DNA of 64,000 nt, taken from contig NZ_JAENIL010000010.1 in NCBI RefSeq assembly GCF_016595505.1, positions 80,911-144,910 of the forward strand, read 5' to 3'. Below the pieces are notes generated by a model. The model ran no database searches and was not told the origin of the DNA. It was given only the letters and a program-made list of their open reading frames with translations. Shown here piece after piece: positions 45,043-54,613 of this stretch (within the stretch, counting starts at the first letter, position 1; each line of letters opens with the position of its first letter). Made by a program: the position numbers and the translations under genes. Origin of the DNA: Pelagicoccus mobilis. GTDB taxonomy: Bacteria > Verrucomicrobiota > Verrucomicrobiia > Opitutales > Opitutaceae.

Positions 45043-46053
45043 GTGTCAGACCAACCACACAGTTCCGTTCCCGATCCGCGATTATCGACCACAGATCACC
45101 GATCTAGCGCAGCCAGCCCCAAAGCTTCCATCGTCATCGTAAATTGGAACTCCAAGGATTACATCGCAGCTTGTCTTAGATCACTGGAAAAACACGAAAC
45201 AATCGAAGATCTGCAAATCATAGTCGTCGACGGAGCTTCCTACGACGGCATCGAGCAGCTTCTCGGATCAGAGTTCCCCTACGTACAGTTCATCCAGTCC
45301 CCCGAAAACATAGGCTTTGGACGCTGCAACAACCTCGGGGTAGAGCAAGCAACCTCCGACTACCTACTTCTTCTAAATCCCGACACAGAGTTCATTGCCC
45401 CAACCATCGACAAGATGATCACTTGGCATCGAAAGTTGCCTCAAGCCGGTATCCTCTGCCCCCGTCTGCTCCTCACCGACGGCAACCTGCAATACAGTAG
45501 CGTGCAAGCCGCCCCTACTCCCCTCAACCAGGCCCTCGGTAGCGAATTCCTGCAAAAGCACTTCCCAAAGTCCAAACTCTGGGGCACATACCCAGCCTAT
45601 TTTCGAGACCCGCCAACCTCTGTGGAAGCCGTCAGCGGGGCTTTCATGTTTATGCACACCGAAACATTCAAATCCGTCGGTGGCTTCAATCCCGCCTACT
45701 TCATGTACGCCGAAGACATGGACCTCTGCCTACAGATTCGTCGCGCCGGTCTGCTCAATTATCACATCCCCGATACTGAGGTCACCCACCATGGAGGGGG
45801 AAGTTCCAACAAGCAAATTAGTGAATTCTCTACTACAGCGATGCGCCAAGCACTCAAACAATACATGCTTTCCAACAATGGCCCTCTGAAAGCAAAGCTG
45901 TATCAACTCGGGCAAGCTATCAGTGCATTAACTCGCTGTTTACTTGTCTTACTAATGTGCATTTTCACACAAAAGAATACACGTTGCACACCCTCCTTTC
46001 AGAAATGGAAAGCAGTATTAACTTGGTCAATATCCGACAAAACAATCAAATAA
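45043..46053 (+). CDS. Family 2 glycosyltransferase (rhamnosyltransferase-like)
   Basis: 336 residues from GTG 45043. Core begins at SIVIVNWNSKDYIAACLRSL; further motifs are NLGVEQATSDYLLLLNPDTE and the acceptor-side YAEDMDLCLQIRRAG. The N-terminal extension is partly encoded by heptamers at 45073-45108 and again has no internal start. The TAA stop overlaps the GTG start of the next gene. Confidence 0.85.
   Translation: MSDQPHSSVPDPRLSTTDHRSSAASPKASIVIVNWNSKDYIAACLRSLEKHETIEDLQIIVVDGASYDGIEQLLGSEFPYVQFIQSPENIGFGRCNNLGVEQATSDYLLLLNPDTEFIAPTIDKMITWHRKLPQAGILCPRLLLTDGNLQYSSVQAAPTPLNQALGSEFLQKHFPKSKLWGTYPAYFRDPPTSVEAVSGAFMFMHTETFKSVGGFNPAYFMYAEDMDLCLQIRRAGLLNYHIPDTEVTHHGGGSSNKQISEFSTTAMRQALKQYMLSNNGPLKAKLYQLGQAISALTRCLLVLLMCIFTQKNTRCTPSFQKWKAVLTWSISDKTIK
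45073..45108 (+). repeat. Degenerate heptamer array in the second GT2 gene
   Basis: GATCCGC, GATTATC, GACCACAG (one base longer), ATCACCG, ATCTAGC. Confidence 0.65.
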
Positions 46054-46054
46054 T

Positions 46055-46981
46055 GTGAACATTTCCAGCACAACATGCAAACAGCAAGCCATAAAAGCCA
46101 GACAAGGTTCAATCGAAGTTCTGAGAATCATCTCCGCTCTATTTATATTGCTCTTCCACATAGATCAAAGTCCTTACAAAAACATTTCACACTCAGGACT
46201 AATTTGCTTCATTATCATCTCTATCGTCTTTCAATCTAAATCTGCCAACAAAACATCAGCAAGAGACTACTATAGTAAAAGAATCACAAGAATCTCAAAC
46301 CCTTGGCTGTTTTGGTTCACTGCTTACCTTATAATAAACATTTCAACACAAAAACCATTATTTCCGCAATCTCACGGAATCGTAAACAATATCCTAACAG
46401 GTCCATGGATCGGGCTCTGGTTCTTCCCTTTTATCCTTATCACATCGATAACAATCTTTCCAATAATACGCTCTTTATCAAAGACTAATTCTGCAATCAG
46501 AATCGCGTTTTATAGTGCATCAACTTTATTACTCCTAACACTATACAGCACACTCAAAGCGACAACCCAAACGCCATGGCCCCAATGGCTCCGTGCACTC
46601 CCCAGCATTCCACTAGCCCTAATCACTTACGAGCTGACACAATTCAAAAAACAGAAAACAATACCGACAGCTTCACTCACAGCATTCACAGCGTTGTCCT
46701 GCACCCTTCTAGCACCAAGCCTAACTACGACCTACACCATCGCTACCAGCGCAACAGCAATAGCATTTTCGTTAGAAAAATTCAAATCCGCAAAAATCTA
46801 TCAAATCAGCTCCCTTTGCCTAGGGGTTTACGTCACTCACTCAATCTACATTAAAGCGTTAAACAAAGTAGTTCCAAGCGCGAGCTCTAACTTTGCAGCA
46901 GTCTTCGCATTCTCTGCAATCCTTTCATTCCTCGGAGCCTACATTTTATCAAAAACCAAGCTTCGTCTGCTTATAACCTAG
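46055..46981 (+). CDS. Membrane acyltransferase (acyltransferase-3 family)
   Basis: 308 residues from a GTG at 46055 inside the ATGTGA junction with the previous gene. About ten membrane helices. The first helix has RIISALFILLFHI, which holds the Arg and His typical of acyltransferase-3 O-acetylases. Would acetylate sugars of the repeat unit. Shows the onset of AT-rich codon use. Confidence 0.7.
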   Translation: MNISSTTCKQQAIKARQGSIEVLRIISALFILLFHIDQSPYKNISHSGLICFIIISIVFQSKSANKTSARDYYSKRITRISNPWLFWFTAYLIINISTQKPLFPQSHGIVNNILTGPWIGLWFFPFILITSITIFPIIRSLSKTNSAIRIAFYSASTLLLLTLYSTLKATTQTPWPQWLRALPSIPLALITYELTQFKKQKTIPTASLTAFTALSCTLLAPSLTTTYTIATSATAIAFSLEKFKSAKIYQISSLCLGVYVTHSIYIKALNKVVPSASSNFAAVFAFSAILSFLGAYILSKTKLRLLIT

Positions 46982-47086
46982 CCTGCTGTAATAGTTCTAA
47001 AAATAATATAGTGACTAGAAAAGCACCTCTTCCAAACTAAAGGATCTAGCCGGTCAAACTCTAGCGACACTTTCACTGTAAAAAAG

Positions 47087-48346
47087 ATGAACGGACCAGC
47101 CATTTTTATCACTTTAGCCCTAGTTATTCTTCAGTTTTCAATCAAAAGAAAATGGGCATTCGTACCACTTCTAATTGCCGCAATACACACCTCGCACATA
47201 CCCAACATAGCAGATTTCACAACAGTTCGATTCGTTCTCGTGGCAGGAATAATCCGCAGTTTCTCCCTAGTTCCATCGCTATTTCAAGAAAAGCAACAAA
47301 TTGACAAGCTCATCATAATAATGGGGGCTGTACTGCTCATAAGCGGAATCGGGCACGACCATGCATACGGAAACCCATTCAAGTACAGAATGGGGCTCAT
47401 CCTGAACATAACTGCAACCTACTTCTATGGCCGCATCTACATCAGAACAACTGACGACATCTATAACTACTTCAAGGCAACAACAATAGTCCTAATCCCT
47501 TTTGCCATCCTGCTACTCATGGAGTCCGCAGCGGGAAGCAATTACTACACAATAGTTGGAGCACGCCTCACTGATTCTATACAACGTCTAGGAAAAATAA
47601 GAGCCGCCGGTCCCTTCGGAACCCCTATTTTAACCGGAACGGTCGGAGCCCTAAACCTAGCATCAGTATTCATCCTCTGGAAAGGCAACCGAAAACTTGC
47701 GATAGTAGCAGCTTGCTCGTGCATATCGATAATGTTAGCTTCAGCCTCAAGCACCCCTTTCGGAGCAGCATTCATATTAGTTACTATCACACTGCTCTAT
47801 AAACATAGAAAGCACTGTAAGAGATTAATTTGGACGGGAACCGTTTTGCTCGTCATACTTCACTTTGTCAAAGAGAGGCCAATTTGGTACCTCATTGCAC
47901 TCGTTGACATCGTCGGAGGCTCCACAGGCTGGCACCGTTCTAGACTAATCGACCAAGCCTTCTTGCACCTCAAAGATTGGTGGCTAATAGGCACAGACTA
48001 CACAGCCAACTGGATGCCCTACAGCCTACCATCCATACCAAACCACTGCGACTTAACCAACTACTACATCCACCTCGGAGTCATCGCAGGAATGCCTGCT
48101 GCACTGATCCTCGCATTCATCAACTATAAAGCCATTACACAACTAGCAAGCATTGGCATTAACTACAAAGACAAAACTAGCTACATCTCATGGATATTGA
48201 CAGCAACGGTAACAACCCACGCAATAACCTTCCTTACAATCTCCTACTATGACCAAATATATGTATTTTTTTACATATCTATAGCAATGGTACCAGCAAT
48301 TTTAACAGCACAAGACAGAAGCAAAATTATAACTAATTCGCAATGA
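47087..48346 (+). CDS. Wzy-like O-antigen polymerase/ligase family membrane protein
   Basis: 419 residues, about 11 hydrophobic helices with a larger periplasmic loop (about 270-330: GGSTGWHRSRLIDQAFLHLKDWWLIGTDYTANW) typical of Wzy/WaaL-family proteins. Would polymerise lipid-linked repeat units in the periplasm. Its TGA overlaps the ATG of the next gene. Confidence 0.75.
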   Translation: MNGPAIFITLALVILQFSIKRKWAFVPLLIAAIHTSHIPNIADFTTVRFVLVAGIIRSFSLVPSLFQEKQQIDKLIIIMGAVLLISGIGHDHAYGNPFKYRMGLILNITATYFYGRIYIRTTDDIYNYFKATTIVLIPFAILLLMESAAGSNYYTIVGARLTDSIQRLGKIRAAGPFGTPILTGTVGALNLASVFILWKGNRKLAIVAACSCISIMLASASSTPFGAAFILVTITLLYKHRKHCKRLIWTGTVLLVILHFVKERPIWYLIALVDIVGGSTGWHRSRLIDQAFLHLKDWWLIGTDYTANWMPYSLPSIPNHCDLTNYYIHLGVIAGMPAALILAFINYKAITQLASIGINYKDKTSYISWILTATVTTHAITFLTISYYDQIYVFFYISIAMVPAILTAQDRSKIITNSQ

Positions 48347-48921
48347 GCTGGATCCGACGACTAAAAACTAAAATCCACACCAAGATCGTAACTCGCTCCT
48401 TTCACCATATAGGACTTAAAGCAGCAATCGAATCCCCTGTTCGAATAATGGGAGGACAGTTCATAAGCCTAAAGAAAGACAGTTTTATCGGAAGCGACAG
48501 TTGGATTGCCGCAATCCCGGGAAAGACTGGCAAAACGATACACCGAGGGACAACAATCAACATTGGAGAAAATGTATGCATATCCGGCCATTGCACCATC
48601 ACCGCAGCAAGCGATGTAACAATAGAGGATCAGGTCCTCATAGCCAGATACGTATACATATCTGACCACTCGCATGAGTACAAATTAGAATCAATCCCAA
48701 TAAAAAACCAAGGAATAACAAAGCCCTCTCCCGTACGAATAGGCAGCGGCTCCTGGATAGGTCAGAGTAGTGTAATTTGCCCCGGAGTCACCATCGGACG
48801 CAATTGCGTAATAGCAGCCAACTCCGTTGTAAAATCAAACATTCCAGACTACCACATCGCCGCTGGCTCACCAGCAAGAGTTGTGAAAAAAATAAAAACA
48901 GACGAAATCAATCATGAATAG
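48343..48921 (+). CDS. Hexapeptide-repeat O-acetyltransferase
   Basis: 192 residues, left-handed beta-helix of the WbbJ/LacA type: NIGENVCISGHCTITAASDV, YISDHSHEY with the catalytic-type His, IGSGSWIGQSSVICPGVTIG, NCVIAANSVV. Cytosolic sugar O-acetyltransferase. Overlaps the polymerase gene by 4 bp and the next gene by 8 bp. Confidence 0.85.
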   Translation: MSWIRRLKTKIHTKIVTRSFHHIGLKAAIESPVRIMGGQFISLKKDSFIGSDSWIAAIPGKTGKTIHRGTTINIGENVCISGHCTITAASDVTIEDQVLIARYVYISDHSHEYKLESIPIKNQGITKPSPVRIGSGSWIGQSSVICPGVTIGRNCVIAANSVVKSNIPDYHIAAGSPARVVKKIKTDEINHE

Positions 48922-50311
48922 TAAAAGTTTATATACAATTTTCATATCAGCACTAATATCATGGACCACCAACGGGCAAGATACTACTGCTACTTCAATC
49001 ACGCAATACGGGATTACGTGGAACTTCTCTGAAGAACACCAAGTAGGCAAGTTTATCAACGGGGACTACTATGTTATAGCACCTGAATCCGGAATTCAGA
49101 TACAGTCAGTTTCACCCAAACCAGAAAACAACAAAAACGGATCTATGCTCAACCCACAAGTGGGTGGCACACAAGGATACGACAATTCAATACTAAACTA
49201 CGACACTAACGATACCCTCAATTTCCCAACAGTAGTATTGGCAGGCAACTCCCTAGTATCAACGGTAAGCCTAACGGATTCAGACCAAAAGAACGGATAC
49301 TACTACCCCACTTGGAATTCAGATCGTATTTCAAAATCACAAGCCGCGCTGAAGACTGCCGCTGTATTGACGATACTAGCCGAAGCACCACCGAAAGACT
49401 CATTTCGCCCCCCTCTCGTAGGCAAAAACAAGAAGATATACAGATTCTCTGACATAGGAATGTCAATCCTGCCAAAACTTCCTTCTCCCTTGATTACCGG
49501 AGACAAGATAGAGTACCTTTCGAGGGGCCTTGAGAGGCCTTGGCTTACCCACCTTTCAGGCTGGACATGCAGAAGGATGCATCCAATTGAAAACATGAAA
49601 AATTACCACGAATACGTTGGGATGTTCCTGAGCGAGGCGAGTAGTCTAGCACTTACAGATAAAGCAACAGATGATTTCTTAATACGCTACATCCAAATGG
49701 GAATAGACATGTACCATACCTCAACAGAGGGATATGGCGATTCATCATTCTTTAAGTGGCCAGTGATATTCACAGGCCTCCTTCTTAACGATGAGAGCAT
49801 GCAAAACGTCTTCATTGAAGACAGAAACAAAACACCTGGGCGAACAGAAAAATTGTTTTACTTCTGGAAAGATAAAAAGTCCACTATCGAATCCAAAATA
49901 GTTCCTCCTGGGCAAACCTACTCAGGTGAAACGGTATTCTTTCGGAAGCAAATAGGCAACTCAGAATACGAGCACCTCCACCCGTCTGAATGGCACCTAG
50001 CAGACAATGGAGGAGGCGGAAAAAGTGAGAGATACAGACATTGTTGCGACAGTCATCCTCACATTGGTATGATTTTGTGTGCGCAGATCCTAAACAAGAC
50101 CGAGCTCTGGAATGACGACGCTGCCATAGCGTACGCCGACAGGTGGATGAATGAAAAACCAGAAGAATTCCTACCACTTATCGAGGAAGCTGACTACTCC
50201 ATCACCCCAAGCTCAGGCAACACCGGCTCAAACTTTATCAGCGACATGTGGCTCCTATACCGCCACACCGAGCCTCCGGAAAACCCTTCGAACCTCGAAA
50301 CCGTGAACTGA
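48914..50311 (+). CDS. Secreted protein of unknown function in the EPS operon
   Basis: 465 residues with an N-terminal signal-like segment (SLYTIFISALISWTTNG). The opening ITQYGITWNFSEEHQVGKFINGDYYVI looks like a beta domain. The rest contains Trp/Tyr/His-rich segments (WLTHLSGWTCRRMHPIENMKN as separate motifs, SEYEHLHPSEWHL, RYRHCCDSHPHIGM) that would fit an alpha/alpha-barrel glycan lyase or hydrolase. I do not recognise a family. Its overlap with the acetyltransferase gene implies a role in the same pathway. Confidence 0.6.
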   Translation: MNSKSLYTIFISALISWTTNGQDTTATSITQYGITWNFSEEHQVGKFINGDYYVIAPESGIQIQSVSPKPENNKNGSMLNPQVGGTQGYDNSILNYDTNDTLNFPTVVLAGNSLVSTVSLTDSDQKNGYYYPTWNSDRISKSQAALKTAAVLTILAEAPPKDSFRPPLVGKNKKIYRFSDIGMSILPKLPSPLITGDKIEYLSRGLERPWLTHLSGWTCRRMHPIENMKNYHEYVGMFLSEASSLALTDKATDDFLIRYIQMGIDMYHTSTEGYGDSSFFKWPVIFTGLLLNDESMQNVFIEDRNKTPGRTEKLFYFWKDKKSTIESKIVPPGQTYSGETVFFRKQIGNSEYEHLHPSEWHLADNGGGGKSERYRHCCDSHPHIGMILCAQILNKTELWNDDAAIAYADRWMNEKPEEFLPLIEEADYSITPSSGNTGSNFISDMWLLYRHTEPPENPSNLETVN

Positions 50312-50317
50312 ATTACG

Positions 50318-51736
50318 ATGAGCAAAAGAAGTGTGAGAAAATCCGAATTGAGATTTAGGAGACAATGGGTCATCAACAGAAAACCTAGCGTCGATTCAGA
50401 CTTGTGGATCAAAACCCCCCTAAAAAGCGGAAACAATCTATTAACACACCGAGATCTACGCATCCAAATACATACGAGCGAGATGAGGACAATTGCAGTC
50501 TTAGGTGTAGCTATTGACGACACTCGCCCAAACCAGAGAATTGACCTATCGGATGCGTCGACTCTGAACGATGCTATAAATAAAACGATAAATCTAGCCG
50601 GCTATTATGCAGTTGTGTTCTCCACCGAGGAAACTGACTATATACTTACTGACCCAGGGGGTATGATGGGCACGTACTATAAAGACGGCGAAGCTGGCTC
50701 ATCAATAAACCTCCTCTCCGACATTCAATATGACAATACCGTCGTCGATTCATTCGACTTTAGAGACACGGACGACTGGTACACCGGATCAACAACCCCA
50801 TTCATCGGTGTCAAGTATCTCCTCGCAAACCACGTTCTCAATCTAAAAACTGGCACAATCGAGCGTTTCTGGCCAACTCGCGACTGCGGCGAACTTTCCC
50901 ACGAAGAAGGGGTTCAGCAATGCTGCTCAATACTCAAGCAATCAGCAAGCAGTTACGTTGGACTGGGAAAAGTATTGGTGTCACTCACTGGCGGTAGAGA
51001 CAGTAGAGTCAATCTAGCAAGCATGGTAGACCACGCACATTCCATAACGACATTCACGCTCGCTTCACCTAGCATCAAATCGTGCGATGTCGAGATACCC
51101 AAATCCCTGACATCCATCGCTGAACTTAATCATCTTGTCATACCGGTCAAAGAGAACGACGCCGAAACGCTTTCTTTTTACGACGAAATATCCGCAGGAC
51201 TAGCCATCGGCGCAAGACGGGAAGTTGCATCAACTTGCAAGCAGCTATCCACCGAAAACTTCATCCACATCAGCGGAAACCTAGGTGCGATAACTAAATC
51301 TTTTTTTTGGCACAACAAAAACCCAAATTCGGTGAAAGTGTCCGCACTACTAAAAGAATTCATCGCCAAGCCGCCCTGCATTAAAGAAGGCGTCGTCGAT
51401 TGGCTCAACACAGTCCCCACTGGATTAAGGCCAACCTTCGTTTACAATCTAATGTACCTCGAACAGCGGGGAGGCCGATGGATGGGACCAGGCGAAAACG
51501 CATCATCCCTATTTTATCAACCAACAAGTTTATTTTGCTCAAGGAGGTTAGTAGAAACGATTTGTAGCATGCCTATAAAAACGCAAATCGGCGGGCTGCT
51601 ACTCGAAGATTTGGCAAAAGAACTCTGGCCAGCAGTGGGCACGTTCCCTTTTTGTAAAAACACAAGGGGAATTACTTCATTAATACCAAGAAAAATAAAG
51701 AACATCATCAAAAAGAGAATCACCAAGTTGAAGTAA
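50318..51736 (+). CDS. Asparagine-synthase-like protein
   Basis: 472 residues. N-terminal part resembles a glutamine-amidotransferase-like beta domain (LAGYYAVVFSTEETDYILTD) but lacks the N-terminal catalytic Cys. The C-terminal synthetase part has the PP-loop variant SLTGGRDSRV (family SGGxDS), which binds ATP. Such proteins occur in EPS and PEP-CTERM loci and may amidate a uronic acid or amino acid; ammonia source unclear. Confidence 0.7.
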   Translation: MSKRSVRKSELRFRRQWVINRKPSVDSDLWIKTPLKSGNNLLTHRDLRIQIHTSEMRTIAVLGVAIDDTRPNQRIDLSDASTLNDAINKTINLAGYYAVVFSTEETDYILTDPGGMMGTYYKDGEAGSSINLLSDIQYDNTVVDSFDFRDTDDWYTGSTTPFIGVKYLLANHVLNLKTGTIERFWPTRDCGELSHEEGVQQCCSILKQSASSYVGLGKVLVSLTGGRDSRVNLASMVDHAHSITTFTLASPSIKSCDVEIPKSLTSIAELNHLVIPVKENDAETLSFYDEISAGLAIGARREVASTCKQLSTENFIHISGNLGAITKSFFWHNKNPNSVKVSALLKEFIAKPPCIKEGVVDWLNTVPTGLRPTFVYNLMYLEQRGGRWMGPGENASSLFYQPTSLFCSRRLVETICSMPIKTQIGGLLLEDLAKELWPAVGTFPFCKNTRGITSLIPRKIKNIIKKRITKLK

Positions 51737-51794
51737 CCATTATCGCGGTGCGCTCTCAGTAATCTTCACTGCCCTCCACTATACAAACAACCCG

Positions 51795-52712
51795 ATGCGA
51801 GTATCTGCAATAATACCAACATACAATCGTGCGAGCTCTGTTCTGAGTGCCATCAAAAGCATCCAAAGACAAACATACGATAATATCGAAATTATAGTAA
51901 TCGACGACGGTTCGACCGATAACACAGAGTCATTGATCAACTCACTAGCGGAGCCCAATCTCATATACAAAAAGCAGAAAAATGCAGGACCATCAGCCGC
52001 TAGAAACTTGGGGGCGAAAATTGCCTCCGGAGAAATTCTCGCATTCCTTGACTCAGATGACAACTGGCTACCGACTAAAATCGAAGAACAAGTAGTCCTT
52101 TTGCAGAAGGTCCACAGCAACGTTCCTTGCTGTATATGTGATTCGACCTCGGGCATCGGGGCGAGAACATCCTTTCAAAATGCAAAAATTAGCTTCGACT
52201 CAAATCAAGCGCTGTGGCTCAACCCACACGAGGTACTAGCAACTAGATTCGTGCTCTTCAACCAAGTAGTAGCAATCAGAAAAAGAGCCTTTATCGAGTC
52301 CGGAGGATTCCGTGAAGAAATACGACTCCTCGAAGACTACGATCTTGCGGTCAGACTAGCGAAACTCGGTCCTTGGGGAATTGTTAACAGCCCGCTGACA
52401 ATCAAGGATAACAGCACCGATGGCATTGGTGTACTCGCTATGAAAGACAAGAAAGCGCACAATAAGGCAAAGAAGCGAGTATATCAGCTCCTTATCGACG
52501 ATATCGCCTACAAAACAGAACGAGACCATAGGCAGCTCCGCCGTTCACTTGCGAAAACGCTCTGGGAATCCAAAGCCCTAACGGCACTAGATTCGACTCG
52601 CACTCACACCAAACTACTTGGACGAGCACTGATTTTCATGATCGATGCAATTAGCAAATTACAACAAAAGTCGCCGTACTGGCCCAACGCGAAATACATC
52701 CCGATAGATTGA
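51795..52712 (+). CDS. Family 2 glycosyltransferase
   Basis: 305 residues. VSAIIPTYNRASSVLSAIKS at the N-terminus, NLGAKIASGEILAFLDSDDN with the DxD-type metal site, and LLEDYDLAVRLAKLG at the acceptor site. Cytosolic, retains all GT2 landmarks. Acceptor sugar not predictable. Confidence 0.87.
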   Translation: MRVSAIIPTYNRASSVLSAIKSIQRQTYDNIEIIVIDDGSTDNTESLINSLAEPNLIYKKQKNAGPSAARNLGAKIASGEILAFLDSDDNWLPTKIEEQVVLLQKVHSNVPCCICDSTSGIGARTSFQNAKISFDSNQALWLNPHEVLATRFVLFNQVVAIRKRAFIESGGFREEIRLLEDYDLAVRLAKLGPWGIVNSPLTIKDNSTDGIGVLAMKDKKAHNKAKKRVYQLLIDDIAYKTERDHRQLRRSLAKTLWESKALTALDSTRTHTKLLGRALIFMIDAISKLQQKSPYWPNAKYIPID

Positions 52713-52729
52713 CGTGGGAACCCCAAGAG

Positions 52730-53668
52730 ATGAATTGCACAATCACTGTCATCATCTGCTCAAGAGACAACACTGCCTCATTAAGCAAAACCCTAGAGAA
52801 TATATCCAGCCTGCGAGTTTCCCCAGGCTGCGAAGCGGAACTGCTGATTATCGACAATTCTTCAGAACCGCTCTACGAAACGTTGGTTCGCGATTTCAAG
52901 AGCGAAGAGCTTAACGTGCGTTGCGTGCACGAGCCCAAACCAGGCTTGAGTGTAGCTCGCAATACGGGGTTAAGGAACAGCACATCCGACATTATCGTTT
53001 TTACCGACGACGACGTTGCCCCTGAGGCAGATTGGCTCTGCAATCTGACTGGCCCAATTCGTTTGGGAGCAGCCGATGCCGCAAGAGGCCGCATCACGCT
53101 AGCTCCGCATTTGATTCGTCCATGGATGACCGAGACTCATTTCCACTGGCTCGCATCTCCTACCAGCGACTCACCAAACAACAAATGGCTTATTGGAGCC
53201 AGCATGGCGTTCCATCGCCGAGTGCTTCAAAAAGTTCCGCAATTCGACGAATCTCTTGGCGCAGGAGCTTTGGGTTTCTGCGAAGAGCAACTATTCGCCA
53301 TGCAGTTGGTCGAGGCTGGATATACCATCCACCTCGCAGAGAATGCCCAAGCGATCCACTACCCAGACCTGAGCCGCCTCGATAGAAACAAGTGGATCGA
53401 TCAAGCAATACGAAGAGGAGCTTCCGTAGCGTATTTAGAGCACCACTGGCTACACAAAAGATACACCTTCTCACGGTTGAGACAACTCTACGCACACCTA
53501 AAACTTATCCTCCGCTCTTCAATAACAAGCGTCAACCGGAGGGGCGACGCCTCTTGCCCTGAATGGGAGATGTCATATCACGTACAAATAAATAAGCTAA
53601 AATCCTATACCTCGATCAAAAACCAAACACGCCGATACAATCTGCGCGGATTATCTCAATTACGATAA
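52730..53668 (+). CDS. Family 2 glycosyltransferase
   Basis: 312 residues from ATG 52730 (a TTG at 52709 overlaps the previous stop and is also possible). Motifs: ITVIICSRDNTASLSKTLEN, ARNTGLRNSTSDIIVFTDDD, and FCEEQLFAMQLVEAGY. A basic C-terminal tail may contact the membrane. Confidence 0.85.
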   Translation: MNCTITVIICSRDNTASLSKTLENISSLRVSPGCEAELLIIDNSSEPLYETLVRDFKSEELNVRCVHEPKPGLSVARNTGLRNSTSDIIVFTDDDVAPEADWLCNLTGPIRLGAADAARGRITLAPHLIRPWMTETHFHWLASPTSDSPNNKWLIGASMAFHRRVLQKVPQFDESLGAGALGFCEEQLFAMQLVEAGYTIHLAENAQAIHYPDLSRLDRNKWIDQAIRRGASVAYLEHHWLHKRYTFSRLRQLYAHLKLILRSSITSVNRRGDASCPEWEMSYHVQINKLKSYTSIKNQTRRYNLRGLSQLR

Positions 53669-53691
53669 CGAGCCGTAACGCATATAAATCA

Positions 53692-54603
53692 ATGTCTACG
53701 AAAGACCTTTTCGAAAACCCTCCAGCCTACGCCGAAACGGATCCATACCTCTTATATTTGACTACACTAGGGGATAAAACCGTCTATGTTAAATCCTACA
53801 TAGGAAACAGCGGCGATTCCTTAATACACCTCGGAACAGTCGAACTTCTGAGCGCACTAGGCATACAGCAAACGCTAAATCCACTACACGCAGATGTAAT
53901 ACTATGGCCCGGAGGAAACCCAACCATGTGGGAAACAAACATTGCCACCTGGAAGGAATGCTGGACTCAGTGGCCGGACAAGGAATTTGTGGTTGGCCCC
54001 GCCACCTTCCAAGGAGGCTCTTTCGGATGGCGGGAACTCATAAAAGACACCCCCCAACTGGCTGCGGCGTTCGCACGCGACCCTGCCAGCTACCAGAACC
54101 TCAAATCCGCCACTAGTGGGTCCACCAAGAGCATCGGGCTTAGTCATGACCCCGCGTTCTACCTAATGAAAGCAGACTGGCTCCACGACCATCGGGTATC
54201 TGCGACAGAAGAATACACCCTTATATGCCTCCGCAACGACCACGAATCATATACGGAACCACCTCTGTTTACAAAACTGATACCTCGACCATTCAATGAG
54301 CCGTTCGATCGCAAGTTTCTGCGACGAGCAAGACAGGCAACCGCACGATCTATTGCCCAGCAGCACCCTGATGCTCCAACCCAAACTCACGATGCATCCT
54401 TATATGACTTCCAGAGCTTCCTAGAGTTAGTTCGAAGGGCAAAGCGAGTACACACAAACAGACTTCACTGCATGATCCTAGCCACACTGCTAGATAAAGA
54501 AGTCCACATCCACCAAACGGGATACTCGAAACTAGAGGCCGTGTACCAACACAGTATTCGTGACTGGCATAAAGCAACGATCACACAAAACCAGAAACCA
54601 TAG
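53692..54603 (+). CDS. Polysaccharide pyruvyltransferase-family protein
   Basis: 303 residues. Family landmarks: an early GNSGDSLIHLGTVELLSALG, a middle ADVILWPGGNPTMW, and a late VHTNRLHCMILATLLDKEV, the usual His-containing C-terminal motif. Adds pyruvate ketals (or acts as a related GT-B-fold transferase) to the repeat unit, giving further negative charge. Confidence 0.75.
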   Translation: MSTKDLFENPPAYAETDPYLLYLTTLGDKTVYVKSYIGNSGDSLIHLGTVELLSALGIQQTLNPLHADVILWPGGNPTMWETNIATWKECWTQWPDKEFVVGPATFQGGSFGWRELIKDTPQLAAAFARDPASYQNLKSATSGSTKSIGLSHDPAFYLMKADWLHDHRVSATEEYTLICLRNDHESYTEPPLFTKLIPRPFNEPFDRKFLRRARQATARSIAQQHPDAPTQTHDASLYDFQSFLELVRRAKRVHTNRLHCMILATLLDKEVHIHQTGYSKLEAVYQHSIRDWHKATITQNQKP

Positions 54604-54613
54604 GTTGTTTAGC

